Notes: generated by a model not told the origin, from the letters alone. Positions 15,536-24,149 are shown, counted from the stretch's first letter. The stretch is 64,000 nt of DNA from Cellulomonas chengniuliangii (GCF_024508335.1 NZ_CP101988.1:372001-436000), one strand, 5' to 3'. Numbers and translations: made by a program.

Positions 15536-16450
15536 GTGGCCTGGTTCGGTCGAGGAGCGAAGGGCGGGGCGCCCGACGCCCACCTGCCGATGTTCACCGT
15601 GCAGCAGGCGACCCGGTTCAGGGCGGCGGCCCAGCGGGCCTTCGCGGAGGCCGGCATGGAGACCGTGCTGGCCGACGGGGTGCTGCTGACCATGGAGGGA
15701 GCGGTGGCGCACCTCGACCAGGTCGCCGCGATCGCCGTCGAGGCGCCTGAGCGCGCCTGGCCCCAGCTGCTCGCCCGGCACGCCGGCGTGCTGGCGGAGG
15801 CGCTCACGCAGGGCCCGCTCGACCCGGCGACGGTGAGCGACCGGCTGTACCTGCGCGTCCTCGGCCGGGACGCGCTCCCCGGGCCGTTCGAGGTCGGCGA
15901 CGAGGTGGTCGGCGACCTCGTGGCAGTGGTCGGGGTGGACCACCCGAACCATGTGGACACACTGACCCGGGCGGAGACGGTCGAGGAGCTGGGCGGGTGG
16001 CAGTGGGTCCGCGAGACGGGCCTGCGCAACCTGCGGGCGCTGACCGCCGAGGACGCCCGCGAGTACCCGCTCCAGGGCGGCGGCGCGATCCACGTGAGCA
16101 CCGGCGGCTACTTCCACGCCAGCCGCCTGCTCGTGCTCGGGCACGTCCTGGCCGGCGACTTCCGGATCGAACGGCCGCCGCACGGGCTGCTCGTGGCCGT
16201 GCCGAACCGCGACATGATCGCGGTGCACCCGGTCGAGGGCGTGTCTGCGATCTCCGCCATGAGCGCCATGATCGGCATGGCCGCCGACCAATACGAGCGT
16301 CCCGGAGGCCTGACCCGCGAGGTGTTCTTCTGGCGTGACGGGGCCATCGAGCAGGTCACCAGGCGCGACGAGAACGGCGGCGCGTCGGTCGACGCGACCG
16401 GGTTGTTCGGCCAGGCGCTCGCCGAGCTGGGGCTGATCGAGGGCGCGTAG
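15536..16450 (+). CDS. Conserved hypothetical protein, possibly DUF1444/YtpQ-like
   Basis: 304 residues, cytosolic, no membrane segment. The C-terminal half (WQWVRETGLRNLRALTAED, then GGYFHASRLLVLGHVLAG, then LLVAVPNRDMIAVHPV) recalls the order of motifs in DUF1444/YtpQ-type proteins. This resemblance is from memory of the pattern and is weak. A GTG start at 15536 follows a GGGGGCGG ribosome site. The flanking terminator and a 111-bp downstream gap suggest it is a single-gene unit. No function can be assigned. Confidence 0.7.
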   Translation: MAWFGRGAKGGAPDAHLPMFTVQQATRFRAAAQRAFAEAGMETVLADGVLLTMEGAVAHLDQVAAIAVEAPERAWPQLLARHAGVLAEALTQGPLDPATVSDRLYLRVLGRDALPGPFEVGDEVVGDLVAVVGVDHPNHVDTLTRAETVEELGGWQWVRETGLRNLRALTAEDAREYPLQGGGAIHVSTGGYFHASRLLVLGHVLAGDFRIERPPHGLLVAVPNRDMIAVHPVEGVSAISAMSAMIGMAADQYERPGGLTREVFFWRDGAIEQVTRRDENGGASVDATGLFGQALAELGLIEGA

Positions 16451-16561
16451 CCGCAGCGGGGCCGCGCGCGTCGGCCCGCGGGCGGTCAGGAATCGAGAAG
16501 CACGCCTCTGATGCTCGCTCCTAATGTGGGTCTCACCACTCGGTCGAGAGAGGAGTGTCGG

Positions 16562-17017
16562 ATGACAGGCAAGGGCGCGACGTCAGTTGATGGATTCTCG
16601 GCGCAGGAGCGCGCGGCGATGAAGGAGCGGGCCGCGGAGCTCAAGGCGGAGGCGCGACGCACGCGCAACGCGGACAAGGCGGCTGCGGACGAGGCGGATG
16701 TGCTCGCGAAGATCGCGGAGATGCCCGAGGAGGACCGCGCGCTGGCAGAGCGGGTGCACTCGATCGTGACGACAGCGGCGCCGGAGCTCGCGCCGAAGCT
16801 GTACTACGGGCAGCCCGGGTACGCGCGCGATGGGAAGGTGCTGTGCTTCTTCCGCAGCGGACAGATGGACAAGGAGCGCTACTCGACGTTCGGGTTCAGC
16901 GTGCAGGCCGGGCTCGACGATGACAGTGGCGCCTGGCCCACGTCCTTCGCGTTGCTCGCGCCGACGGATGCCGCGTTGGAGAAGCTCGGAGCGTTGGTGA
17001 AGCACGCAGTCACGTGA
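16562..17017 (+). CDS. DUF1801-like small cytosolic protein
   Basis: About 151 residues. A Lys/Ala-rich helical N-terminus (residues about 10-45) precedes a compact domain with APKLYYGQPGYARDGKVL and YSTFGFSV, the pattern of the DUF1801/YdhG family, some members of which have been proposed as iron chaperones. The biochemical role is uncertain. ATG 16562 is chosen over an in-frame upstream ATG at 16511 because AGAGAGGAG lies just before it. It converges with the OmpA-like gene; a partial hairpin lies between them. Confidence 0.78.
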   Translation: MTGKGATSVDGFSAQERAAMKERAAELKAEARRTRNADKAAADEADVLAKIAEMPEEDRALAERVHSIVTTAAPELAPKLYYGQPGYARDGKVLCFFRSGQMDKERYSTFGFSVQAGLDDDSGAWPTSFALLAPTDAALEKLGALVKHAVT

Positions 17018-17029
17018 TCGGTGGCGCGC

Positions 17030-17063
17030 AGCCCTGGCCGGCCCTCCCGCGCCCGGCAGGGCT
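17030..17063. terminator. Hairpin between convergent genes
   Basis: AGCCCTG (17030-17036) and CAGGGCT (17057-17063) form a 7-bp stem that extends imperfectly inward. The right arm touches the stop codon of the minus-strand OmpA-like gene. A weak bidirectional terminator candidate. Confidence 0.45.
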
Positions 17064-17658
17064 AGGCGGTCGCGTACGTCAGCTCGACCCGCCGGTTCTG
17101 CGCCCGGCCCGCCGGGTTGTCGGCGCCCTCCGCGGTGTTGGGCGCCACCGGGACGGCACTGCCGTGGCCGGTCACCGTCAGCACCAGGTCGGGTCGGGTG
17201 GCCGCCAGGACGTCCGCCACCGCCTGGGCCCGCGCCTGCGACAGCGGCACGTTCACGTCGTCCCCGCTCACGGAGTCCGTGTGCCCGTCGACCGCGACCG
17301 CGGCGCCAGGTGTGATCGCCTGCGCGAGCTCGGCCAGGGCTGCGGCGGAGGCAGGCGTGAGCTCGGACTCTCCGAAGTCGAAGAGGAGGTCCGAGGTGAG
17401 GGTCACCACCGACGTGCCCGCCTGCTCCTGTGTCCTCTCCAGGCCGATCACCGTGGTGGTCAACGTGAAGACGGCGTCGGCGGGGTCGAGCTCCACGACG
17501 GCGTCCGCGAGCATCGCAGGGGTGATCTCGGTGGCCTCCAGCCGGGCGAGGTCGTCGTCCTGGTCGGCGGCGGCAGCGGGCAGAGCCCACGGGGCCACCA
17601 GCACAGCCGCGAGGGCGGGAACGGTGAGGAGCCGTCCGGTTCGGCTCATCGCGTTCAC
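17062..17658 (-). CDS. Exported OmpA-like C-terminal domain protein
   Basis: About 198 residues. A Sec signal peptide lies at the N-terminus (LLTVPALAAVLVAPWALPAAAA). A short linker leads to an OmpA_C-like peptidoglycan-associating domain at about residues 100-195: LLFDFGESELTP, then VDGHTDSVSGDDVNVPLS with the conserved Asp and Arg region, and NRRVELTY at the end. In this family the Asp/Arg pair binds diaminopimelate or other wall diamino acids. GTG 17658 overlaps the stop of the upstream lipoprotein gene (GTGA), indicating translational coupling; ATG 17649 is an alternative start. Presence in an apparently monoderm organism suggests a wall-anchored, exported protein working with the lipoprotein. 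Confidence 0.85.
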   Translation of the reverse strand: MNAMSRTGRLLTVPALAAVLVAPWALPAAAADQDDDLARLEATEITPAMLADAVVELDPADAVFTLTTTVIGLERTQEQAGTSVVTLTSDLLFDFGESELTPASAAALAELAQAITPGAAVAVDGHTDSVSGDDVNVPLSQARAQAVADVLAATRPDLVLTVTGHGSAVPVAPNTAEGADNPAGRAQNRRVELTYATA

Positions 17659-18275
17659 GGCGCCGTGGTGGCGCGGACGCCCGAGAACGCCGGCCACCCC
17701 TCGGCGATCAGCACCTCGAATACGGCGTCGTCGTCCTGCGGTGCGGGGAACACCGCCCACGCCTCGACCGTCGCGTGGTTGGGGAACTTGAAGAAGACGG
17801 TCTCGCTCGGCGACACCAGGGCCGAGTTCTGGCACGCGAGCAGGTCGGCCAGCTCGCCCTGCCAGGATCCCTCCGCGCACAGGGGCCGGTACTGCTTGAG
17901 GTTCACCGGGTCGGTGAGCGTGGGCATGTTCTCGATGCCCAGGTCGAACATGTGGGTGGTCGCGTCGTCGGGCGCGTCGTCGTTGTCCCAGCGCACCGCC
18001 CAGCGCAGTGTCATCGCCTCGCCCGAGACCTCCAGGGCGCGCAGCGTGGTGGTGATCGTGCCGCCCGAGACGTCATCGCCCGCCGTGGCGTCGAAGGTCT
18101 GCTCGGCGAGCGACGCCGACGTCGTCGCAGCAGCGGCGGCGGGCTGCTCTGCGGCGGCCGTCGCCGAGGGGTTGCCAGCCGGGGCGTCGGGCTCGTCGGA
18201 GCTGGTGCATCCGCTCAGTGCCAGGAGGGCGACGAGCGCGGCGGGTGCGAGCAGGCGCGTGGTGCGGTGCGACAT
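17655..18275 (-). CDS. Lipoprotein of unknown function
   Basis: 206 residues. It has a lipoprotein signal with lipobox LSGC at about residue 22, then an Ala/Thr-rich spacer of about 35 residues and a beta-rich domain (TTTLRALEVSGEAMTLRWAV). The membrane-anchored mature protein faces the cell wall. It overlaps the OmpA-like gene by 4 bp, so the two are made together and may form a wall-membrane tether. ATG 18275 is chosen for the signal peptide and an upstream GGAG. It is divergent from the protease-like gene at 18493. No family recognised. Confidence 0.82.
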   Translation of the reverse strand: MSHRTTRLLAPAALVALLALSGCTSSDEPDAPAGNPSATAAAEQPAAAAATTSASLAEQTFDATAGDDVSGGTITTTLRALEVSGEAMTLRWAVRWDNDDAPDDATTHMFDLGIENMPTLTDPVNLKQYRPLCAEGSWQGELADLLACQNSALVSPSETVFFKFPNHATVEAWAVFPAPQDDDAVFEVLIAEGWPAFSGVRATTAP

Positions 18276-18492
18276 GCGGGCAGGCTCCAAGGTCGGGGGT
18301 CGACGAAGGACCAGAAGTGCGGGTTGACCGGCAACGATATAGCGCCGAGAGCGATCCTGCCCGTGCGCCGGAGCGCGCCCCCGCCCGCCGCTCGCCCGGC
18401 CGTCACCGCGGGGTGACACTGGAGACGCCGGGCACTGCGCCGGCGCCGGTGCGCGCGGAGGGCGGCCTCCCGCCACGCAGAGGGGGGTCTCT

Positions 18493-20322
18493 GTGAGCAT
18501 CCAGCTGTACGGCCACTGGGACCTGCACGTCGTCGAGGCGGTCCACACGTGGGAGAACCGCTACCGCGTCGAGGGCGCCGCGAGCGGCTCCGGCGCGTAC
18601 CCGGGGGACGTCGGGTCGCAGGTCACCGCCGACGGCGCCGCGTGGGCGCTGGTCGCGGAGCACCGGGAGAACGCGTCGGCGACGTGGAAGCCCTCGGACA
18701 TGATGATCGACCCGGGCCTGGACCGGGTGGACGTCCGGGCGACGATCGGCGCGGAGGACCCGCTGCCCACCCCGGACTTCCGCGACCTCCGCTGGGACGC
18801 CCGATACCTCGGAGGCACGCTGTTCGAGGCGCCGTACCGCCCGTACGCGGTGCGTCCCGACGACCTGTTCGAGATGCCGGACGGGATCTTCGAGGCGGCG
18901 CTGGGCGTCTACCTGATGGGCGTCCGCGTCATCAACCGGTGGGGGCTGCCGTTCACCGACACGCACGTGCTGGACATCTCGGCGGGCAGCCGCAGCGACC
19001 TGGCGATGCGCGGCGTGCGGATCCTCGACTCGTGGTCGCAGGCCGAGCTCGCCTCGCTCGGCCAGCGCCAGCTCGGCACGGGCATGGTGCTGGGCCCGTT
19101 GGTCCCCGGCGCCGGGAAGACCGTGTACTTCAAGGTGGACGTGCGGGACGCGGCGCCTCGCAAGCACGAGGTGGAGCTGGTCTGCCGCAACCTGGCCGGC
19201 ATGGCGGACGCCGGCCACCCCGCCCGACGGGTCCGCACGCAGATCTTCGTGAGCCGCACCTCGGTGGACCCGGCCACCGGCGAGATCGTCTCGCGGGTGC
19301 AGGAGGGCACGCTGCGGATGCGGCTGCGCGAGTTCGCCCTCGACCAGGTCAACGGCCGCAAGGCCCGCCGAGACTGCCCGCCGCCGCGCCGTGGCTCCAC
19401 GGCGGGAACCCGAGCTGTGGCGGGCAGCGCGGCATCCGTCGAGCAGCGCGACCTGCTGCGTCGAGCGCTCCAGGCGCTGCTCGACGGGCGCCCCGTGGAC
19501 CCGTGCCTCATCCGGGAGATCCTCGAGTGCGCCTGCGCCAGCCGGCCCGGCGCCGGGCATCACTGCGACGGGAACGGAGGCCCGCGCGACCCGGGCGGTG
19601 GGCGCTGCGACGACCCGTTCTACGCCTTCCCCACCAAGTTCTCGTACACCGTCACCCCGCGTGCCCCCTTCCCCGGGCAGTACGGGCCGATCCCGTTCGA
19701 CGACCCCTGGTGGAAGGTCCTGCTGCTCATCATCGCGTTGCTGCTGCTGATCGCGGGCGCCCTGGTCGAGGCGGCGGACGTCGCCTACCAGGACGAGGAC
19801 CTGGTGATCGGCACGCTGGGCCGCGTGCGGCGTGACGACGTGGACGCGGCGCTGTGCGTCATCGACACCGACCGCGCGCTCGCGTTCCTGACGACCTTGG
19901 ACGCGCAGTCGAATGAGGACTCGCAGAACGCCGTGACCGCGCTGGACGGGGACATCACCCTCACGGCGCCGGTGATGACCCGGGCCGAGCTCGACGCCAT
20001 CATGGTGCTGCCGGCCAGCGACCCGCAGCGCAAGGTGCACAAGTCGGGAGCCCGCACCGGCCTCACCCACGCCATCATGACCGGATTCGCGCCGCTGGGG
20101 CACGGCCTGGCCTCGTGGAGCATCGACCAGCTCACGCTGGAGACCGACCCCGATTTCAACGAGCTGGTCAGCCAACCGGGCGACTCCGGCTCGATCTGGG
20201 TCCACACCGCCACGCTGCGACCGGTCGCGCTGCACCACAGCGGAGACGGCTCAGGCGTGCTGGCGCGCGCGTCGCTGCTGGACGACGTCCAGGGCCTGAT
20301 GGACATCACGATCTCGGGGTGA
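18493..20322 (+). CDS. Membrane protein with C-terminal serine lobe of a trypsin-like (NAL1-type) protease
   Basis: 609 residues. Residues 1-290 are a beta-rich domain I do not recognise. Residues 295-395 are low-complexity and Cys-containing. A strong membrane segment covers about 406-428 (WWKVLLLIIALLLLIAGA). The C-terminal region looks like the second half of a trypsin-like peptidase: RRDDVDAALCVID (candidate catalytic Asp 451), VHKSGARTGLT (515-525, like the V.KSGRTTGLT of NAL1-type proteases) and QPGDSGSIWV with candidate nucleophile Ser565. No matching catalytic His motif is visible in this protein; one is in the product of the next gene, 4 bp downstream. GTG 18493 follows a GGGGGG-rich site. 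See the finding on a split protease. Confidence 0.75.
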   Translation: MSIQLYGHWDLHVVEAVHTWENRYRVEGAASGSGAYPGDVGSQVTADGAAWALVAEHRENASATWKPSDMMIDPGLDRVDVRATIGAEDPLPTPDFRDLRWDARYLGGTLFEAPYRPYAVRPDDLFEMPDGIFEAALGVYLMGVRVINRWGLPFTDTHVLDISAGSRSDLAMRGVRILDSWSQAELASLGQRQLGTGMVLGPLVPGAGKTVYFKVDVRDAAPRKHEVELVCRNLAGMADAGHPARRVRTQIFVSRTSVDPATGEIVSRVQEGTLRMRLREFALDQVNGRKARRDCPPPRRGSTAGTRAVAGSAASVEQRDLLRRALQALLDGRPVDPCLIREILECACASRPGAGHHCDGNGGPRDPGGGRCDDPFYAFPTKFSYTVTPRAPFPGQYGPIPFDDPWWKVLLLIIALLLLIAGALVEAADVAYQDEDLVIGTLGRVRRDDVDAALCVIDTDRALAFLTTLDAQSNEDSQNAVTALDGDITLTAPVMTRAELDAIMVLPASDPQRKVHKSGARTGLTHAIMTGFAPLGHGLASWSIDQLTLETDPDFNELVSQPGDSGSIWVHTATLRPVALHHSGDGSGVLARASLLDDVQGLMDITISG

Positions 20323-20326
20323 GCTG

Positions 20327-22114
20327 ATGGACGAGACCCAGGACCCGACCCGCCGCATCCAGGACGTGGCGGCGCGGCTGCGCCACGAGCACGCGTCCGA
20401 CCCGACCATCCAGACGGTCGGCTGGGGCCTTCCCCGGCGCGGCGGCGCCCTGGCCGACGATCTGAGCATCATCTTCTACGTCACCGAGAAGCTGCCCTCC
20501 GCGCGGAGTATCGAGGCGGCAGGATCGGCGCCGATCCCGGCGGAGATCGACGGGTTCCCCACCGATGTGCAGGTGGTGCGGCTGCGACCCGCCGCGGCTG
20601 GCGACCGCGACGAGGAGGAGTACGACCCGCTGCGCGGTGGGGTGGCGACCAGCAACTCTGAGAACCACACCGTGTGGTTCAACGGCTCCGGCACCCTCGG
20701 GGTCCTCGCCCGCGACAACGCCACAGGCGCCGCTGTCGCGTTGTCCAACTGGCACGTGTGGGGGGACGGCGGATCGGAGGGCGACCAGATCATCCAGCCG
20801 GGCCACCCCACCGGCGGCGACCACATCGAGGGGATCGGCAAGGTCATCGCGTGCGGACCGCTGATCACCTCGCTGATCGAGTGGGAGGCCCCGCCCCCGC
20901 TCGCCGGGGGCCTGTACGCGGGCGCCGCAGCTGCCGCCCTCGCCGCTGCCGCCAGCGACTACCGCGACCCCACCCGGCGCGGCCAGGACGTCACCATGCC
21001 CGGGCCCGGCGCGCTGACACTGGGCGAGTCGGTGGACATGGCCATCGAGTACCCGGACCTGCCGCTGCCCGGCGTGCCGTTCGCGACGCAGGTGACCTGG
21101 CACTACGAGCGCGAGACGACCGACGGGGTGCTCGAGCACGACGTCACGGAGAAGCGCGTCAACACCCAGTTCTTGCTGGGCAAACACGTGGTCACCAACA
21201 AGGCCGCCTACTGGCCAGGGGAGACGGTGCAGCTCACCGCCGCGATCTGGGACTACCAGCCGCGCCCCTGCGACGGGTACCACGTCGTCGCGCACCTCAT
21301 CCCGCACCGGCGGCCGCGCACCGCGCTGCGCGTCGTGCTCCAGCCCACCGCCTGCCCTCGGCGGTTCCCCGACGACCCGCCCGACGGTGAGCCACCCACC
21401 ACCCGGTGCGTCGACTTCGACGACCACCCGATCGGCGAGTACCCCAGCCAGGGCGCGTTCGAGTGGCTTCGCTACCTGAGCACCGGTGAGTCCCCTGTCC
21501 GCGTCGTCGACTGGTTCTCCCCGGCGCAAGGGCTGCAGCTCCCCACCCGGCCGCTCGTGCTGCACCACGCGCCCGCGACTCGGGTGACCGCGCAGGTCGT
21601 GCTGTTCCACCCCACGCCCGTGACGCTGACCGCCTCGAACGCCGCCGGGGAGGTTGTCGCCCGGGTCACGTCCACAGCCGAGCAGGGCGAGGAGCAGGAG
21701 CTCGAGCTCACGGGAGAGGGCATCGTGCGCGTCGTCGCGCGCGGCGGTGGCGGCGAGGCGCTGCTGCTCCGGTACTGCGCCGACCCGGTGCGCGAGCAGG
21801 GCCTGACGATCGCGGTCGGCGAGCACGTGGCCGCCGGCATCCGGGCCGAGCAGCCCGAACACGACCTGGCCGCACGCCGCCTCCAGGCCAGCCGGTGCTG
21901 CTTCGGGGGCAGCGTGCGGCTCCCGCCCGACGACGAGCCGGGCCGTTGGGACGTCCACCTCACGGTGCAGAACGTGAACCCGGTCCCGCAGGGCACCCCG
22001 CCCGACCAGGCCGCGACCGTCATCGGCGGGCACCTGCTGAGCGCCCACACCTCGGCCGAGGTGATCGGGTGCACCGCCGTCATGCTGCTCGACCACGTCT
22101 TCGACGTCATCTAG
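20327..22114 (+). CDS. Protein with N-terminal histidine lobe of a trypsin-like (NAL1-type) protease
   Basis: 595 residues. The N-terminus resembles the start of bacterial NAL1/trypsin-like peptidases: TVGWGLPRRGG and IPAEIDGFPTDVQVV, then GTLGVLARD (122-130) and VALSNWHVWG with candidate catalytic His143, then DQIIQPGHPTGGDHIEGIGKV. After IGKV the expected Asp/Ser half does not follow. Instead there is an Ala-rich hydrophobic stretch (about 193-209) and two or more beta domains up to residue 595, without a GDSG motif; SVDMAIEY near residue 236 might hold an Asp. The missing serine lobe is encoded by the gene just upstream (4-bp gap). No signal peptide. The C-terminal domains are unrecognised. 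Confidence 0.72.
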   Translation: MDETQDPTRRIQDVAARLRHEHASDPTIQTVGWGLPRRGGALADDLSIIFYVTEKLPSARSIEAAGSAPIPAEIDGFPTDVQVVRLRPAAAGDRDEEEYDPLRGGVATSNSENHTVWFNGSGTLGVLARDNATGAAVALSNWHVWGDGGSEGDQIIQPGHPTGGDHIEGIGKVIACGPLITSLIEWEAPPPLAGGLYAGAAAAALAAAASDYRDPTRRGQDVTMPGPGALTLGESVDMAIEYPDLPLPGVPFATQVTWHYERETTDGVLEHDVTEKRVNTQFLLGKHVVTNKAAYWPGETVQLTAAIWDYQPRPCDGYHVVAHLIPHRRPRTALRVVLQPTACPRRFPDDPPDGEPPTTRCVDFDDHPIGEYPSQGAFEWLRYLSTGESPVRVVDWFSPAQGLQLPTRPLVLHHAPATRVTAQVVLFHPTPVTLTASNAAGEVVARVTSTAEQGEEQELELTGEGIVRVVARGGGGEALLLRYCADPVREQGLTIAVGEHVAAGIRAEQPEHDLAARRLQASRCCFGGSVRLPPDDEPGRWDVHLTVQNVNPVPQGTPPDQAATVIGGHLLSAHTSAEVIGCTAVMLLDHVFDVI

Positions 22115-22133
22115 CGAGCGGACACGCGGCCAC

Positions 22134-22907
22134 TCAGTCGGGGCTCATCCCACAGGTGAGGTTCACGACGGCGCCGTTCATGCTGCGGGCCCCGCCCTCG
22201 GCCAGGAACACCGCCATCGAGGCCACCTCGGCGAGCGTCGGCAGCGACCGGCTCGTGGTGAGGGAGGCCAGGAACTCGGTGAACTCGTCGATCGGCATGG
22301 GCAGGTCGGGGGTGTCGCCGATGGTCTCGAGGATGCGCTGCGGCCGCAGGCACACGACCCGGACGCCGGCCGGGCCGACCTCCGCGGCGAACGTGCGGGT
22401 GAGCGCCTCGACGGCGGCGCAGGCTGCCGCGAACCCGCCGACGCCCGCGATCGACGCCCGTGCGGGTGAGGCGGAGAGCGTCAGGATGGTCCCGCTGCCC
22501 TGCCGGGTCATGTGCCGGGCGGCGGCCCGCGCGGTGAGGAATTGCGTGCGGAGCCAGGCCTGCGACGGGGCGAGGACGTCATCGAGGCTGATCTCGAGCA
22601 GGGGGACGCCCTGGACCAACGGGATGCCCACCGCGTTCAGCAGCACGTCGAGGCGTCCCGCCTCGGCGAGCACGGCGTCCGTGTGGGCGTTCACCGCCCT
22701 CTCGTCGGACGCGTCGACCTCGGCGACGTCCACCGGCACGGACGTCGACGCGCGCAGGCGCTCGGCTGTGGCCTCGACCGCGTCGACGTGGCGGCCGGCG
22801 AGGAAGAGCCTCGCCCCTCGGGTCGCGAACTTCTGCGCGACAGCGGCGCCGATCGCGCCACCTGCTCCGTGGACGATGACGATCTGGGGCAATGCGCCGA
22901 TCGACAT
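22134..22907 (-). CDS. Short-chain dehydrogenase/reductase
   Basis: About 257 residues. The classical Rossmann motif is present with a variant glycine pattern (IVIVHGAGGAIGAAVA, TGxxxGIG replaced by HGAGGAIG), with LNAVGIPL in place of NNAG. The catalytic Ser is in TLSASPARAS; the usual YxxxK is absent, with the corresponding region reading GVGGFAAACAAVEAL, which lacks both Tyr and Lys. A redox-active SDR is therefore doubtful and the protein may bind NAD(P) without standard catalysis. ATG 22907 is favoured by a GGGGGG site about 8 nt upstream. It converges with the His-lobe gene. Confidence 0.8.
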   Translation of the reverse strand: MSIGALPQIVIVHGAGGAIGAAVAQKFATRGARLFLAGRHVDAVEATAERLRASTSVPVDVAEVDASDERAVNAHTDAVLAEAGRLDVLLNAVGIPLVQGVPLLEISLDDVLAPSQAWLRTQFLTARAAARHMTRQGSGTILTLSASPARASIAGVGGFAAACAAVEALTRTFAAEVGPAGVRVVCLRPQRILETIGDTPDLPMPIDEFTEFLASLTTSRSLPTLAEVASMAVFLAEGGARSMNGAVVNLTCGMSPD

Positions 22908-22955
22908 GTGGCCGTACCCCCCGTGCTCGACGTGGCACGCCATCGACATACGACT

Positions 22956-22979
22956 AGACGGAACGTACCAAGACCGTCT
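22956..22979. promoter_or_regulatory. Inverted repeat AGACGG-N12-CCGTCT upstream of the SDR gene
   Basis: A 6-bp inverted repeat with a 12-nt spacer lies in a locally AT-richer stretch about 50 bp upstream of the minus-strand SDR start, between two divergent genes. Plausible regulator site; no adjacent regulator gene. Confidence 0.3.
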
Positions 22980-23102
22980 GGTGCTGGCTCGCCGGGTGGG
23001 GCTACGCATGCTTCCACGCGCGGTCAGCCGAGGGCCGACCTAGTGTGCGAAGGGTCGGCTGGGCCGAGTGAGTCGGCTCGGCGCAGAGCCGAGGAGAAGG
23101 CC

Positions 23103-23480
23103 ATGGCGCACGGCGACATCACGCACGTCGACATCCCGGTCGAGGACCTGGGCAGGGCGACGGCGTTCTACTCGGGCCTGTTCGGCTGGGACATCCAGGA
23201 GGCGCCCGGCTTCGAGGGGTACCCGATGTGGCAGGCGCCCAACAAGATCAGCGGCGGCGGCCTCGCGCCGCGCAGCGAGGGCTTCACGGCGCCCCGCAGC
23301 ACCGTCGAGGTGGACTCGATCGACGACGTGCTGCGGCAGGTCGTCGAGCTCGGCGGCCAGGTGCTGGCGCCGAAGGCCGAGATCGACGCGACGAGCTGGT
23401 GGGCGGTCATCGTGGACCCGGACGGCAACGAGATCGGCCTGTACGAGGGCGCGACGGCGGAGCCCGACGCCGCGCCCTAG
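23103..23480 (+). CDS. VOC family (glyoxalase/bleomycin resistance-like) protein
   Basis: 125 residues, a single VOC module. It reads ITHVDIPVEDLGRATAFY at the N-terminus and WWAVIVDPDGNEIGLYEG at the C-terminus, with metal-ligand-type His and Glu at the expected ends of each beta-alpha-beta-beta-beta unit. Members dimerise to form active sites for isomerases, dioxygenases or antibiotic-binding proteins; the substrate is not predictable here. A strong GGAGAAGG site precedes ATG 23103. Probably monocistronic. Confidence 0.9.
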   Translation: MAHGDITHVDIPVEDLGRATAFYSGLFGWDIQEAPGFEGYPMWQAPNKISGGGLAPRSEGFTAPRSTVEVDSIDDVLRQVVELGGQVLAPKAEIDATSWWAVIVDPDGNEIGLYEGATAEPDAAP

Positions 23481-23543
23481 CCTCGGAGGGTCGTGGGGGC
23501 GGCCTCGGGGGCCGCGGGCGCGGGCGTCAGCGGGACCCGGTGC

Positions 23544-24149
23544 TCAGCGGGATTGCAGCGCGTCCAGCGCCACGGCCATCGCCGCGGCCACCCGGCCGTC
23601 GAGCCGCCCGGCCGGGACCTCGACGATGTACCGGTCGCGCAGCGAGCGGCGGCGCACCGAGGACATCACGAGCTCGCCGCTCGCGTCGCGGAAGTCGAAG
23701 TGGAAGACGAACGGCGCGGGGATCTCGCTGATCACCGGGAGCATCTCCCACACGCGGCGGCCGATGGCCACGCCCTGGCTGCGCTCCTGGCCCACGGCGC
23801 TGACGCCGTTCGCGTCGAGGTGCCAGGTGGAGCGCAGCAGCGACTTGCCGAAGTCCTTGCGGAACGAGCCGATCGGGCTGCCCTGCGCGTCGGTGACGTC
23901 GTACGTGGCGGCGAGGTCCATGCGCTGCCGTGCCTTGAACCCGAACACGGGCGTCTGGCGGGACTCGTCGGTGTAGAAGGTGACCTGCTCCTTGAACGCC
24001 ATCCGCTTCTGCTGCGCGACGCCCAGCACGGCGCCCGGGTTGCCGTCCGCGTCGAGGGCGCGGATCTCGTAACGGTTCACCATCATCGTGATCTTCTGCT
24101 CGACGGCGAAGCGCTCGATGCGGACCAGGTCCTGGACGTCTGCGGTCAC
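23544..24149 (-). CDS. LURP-one-related/scramblase-like protein
   Basis: 201 residues, GTG start. The pattern MMVNRYEIRALDADGNPGAV, then VLGVAQQKRMAFKEQVTFY and YDVTDAQGSPIGSFRKDFG is that of LURP-one-related proteins, which share the tubby/phospholipid-scramblase beta-barrel fold. Bacterial members are uncharacterised; membrane-lipid association is a family-level suggestion. No transmembrane helix is evident except possibly the short C-terminal hydrophobic segment. It lies 55 bp after the lipoprotein gene on the same strand and may be co-transcribed with it. Confidence 0.75.
   Translation of the reverse strand: MTADVQDLVRIERFAVEQKITMMVNRYEIRALDADGNPGAVLGVAQQKRMAFKEQVTFYTDESRQTPVFGFKARQRMDLAATYDVTDAQGSPIGSFRKDFGKSLLRSTWHLDANGVSAVGQERSQGVAIGRRVWEMLPVISEIPAPFVFHFDFRDASGELVMSSVRRRSLRDRYIVEVPAGRLDGRVAAAMAVALDALQSR

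Noticed and set aside
23499-23515. GCGGCC-N5-GGCCGC inverted repeat after the VOC gene.
   Set aside because: Only six GC pairs in very GC-rich DNA; such hairpins arise by chance, so it was not listed as a terminator.
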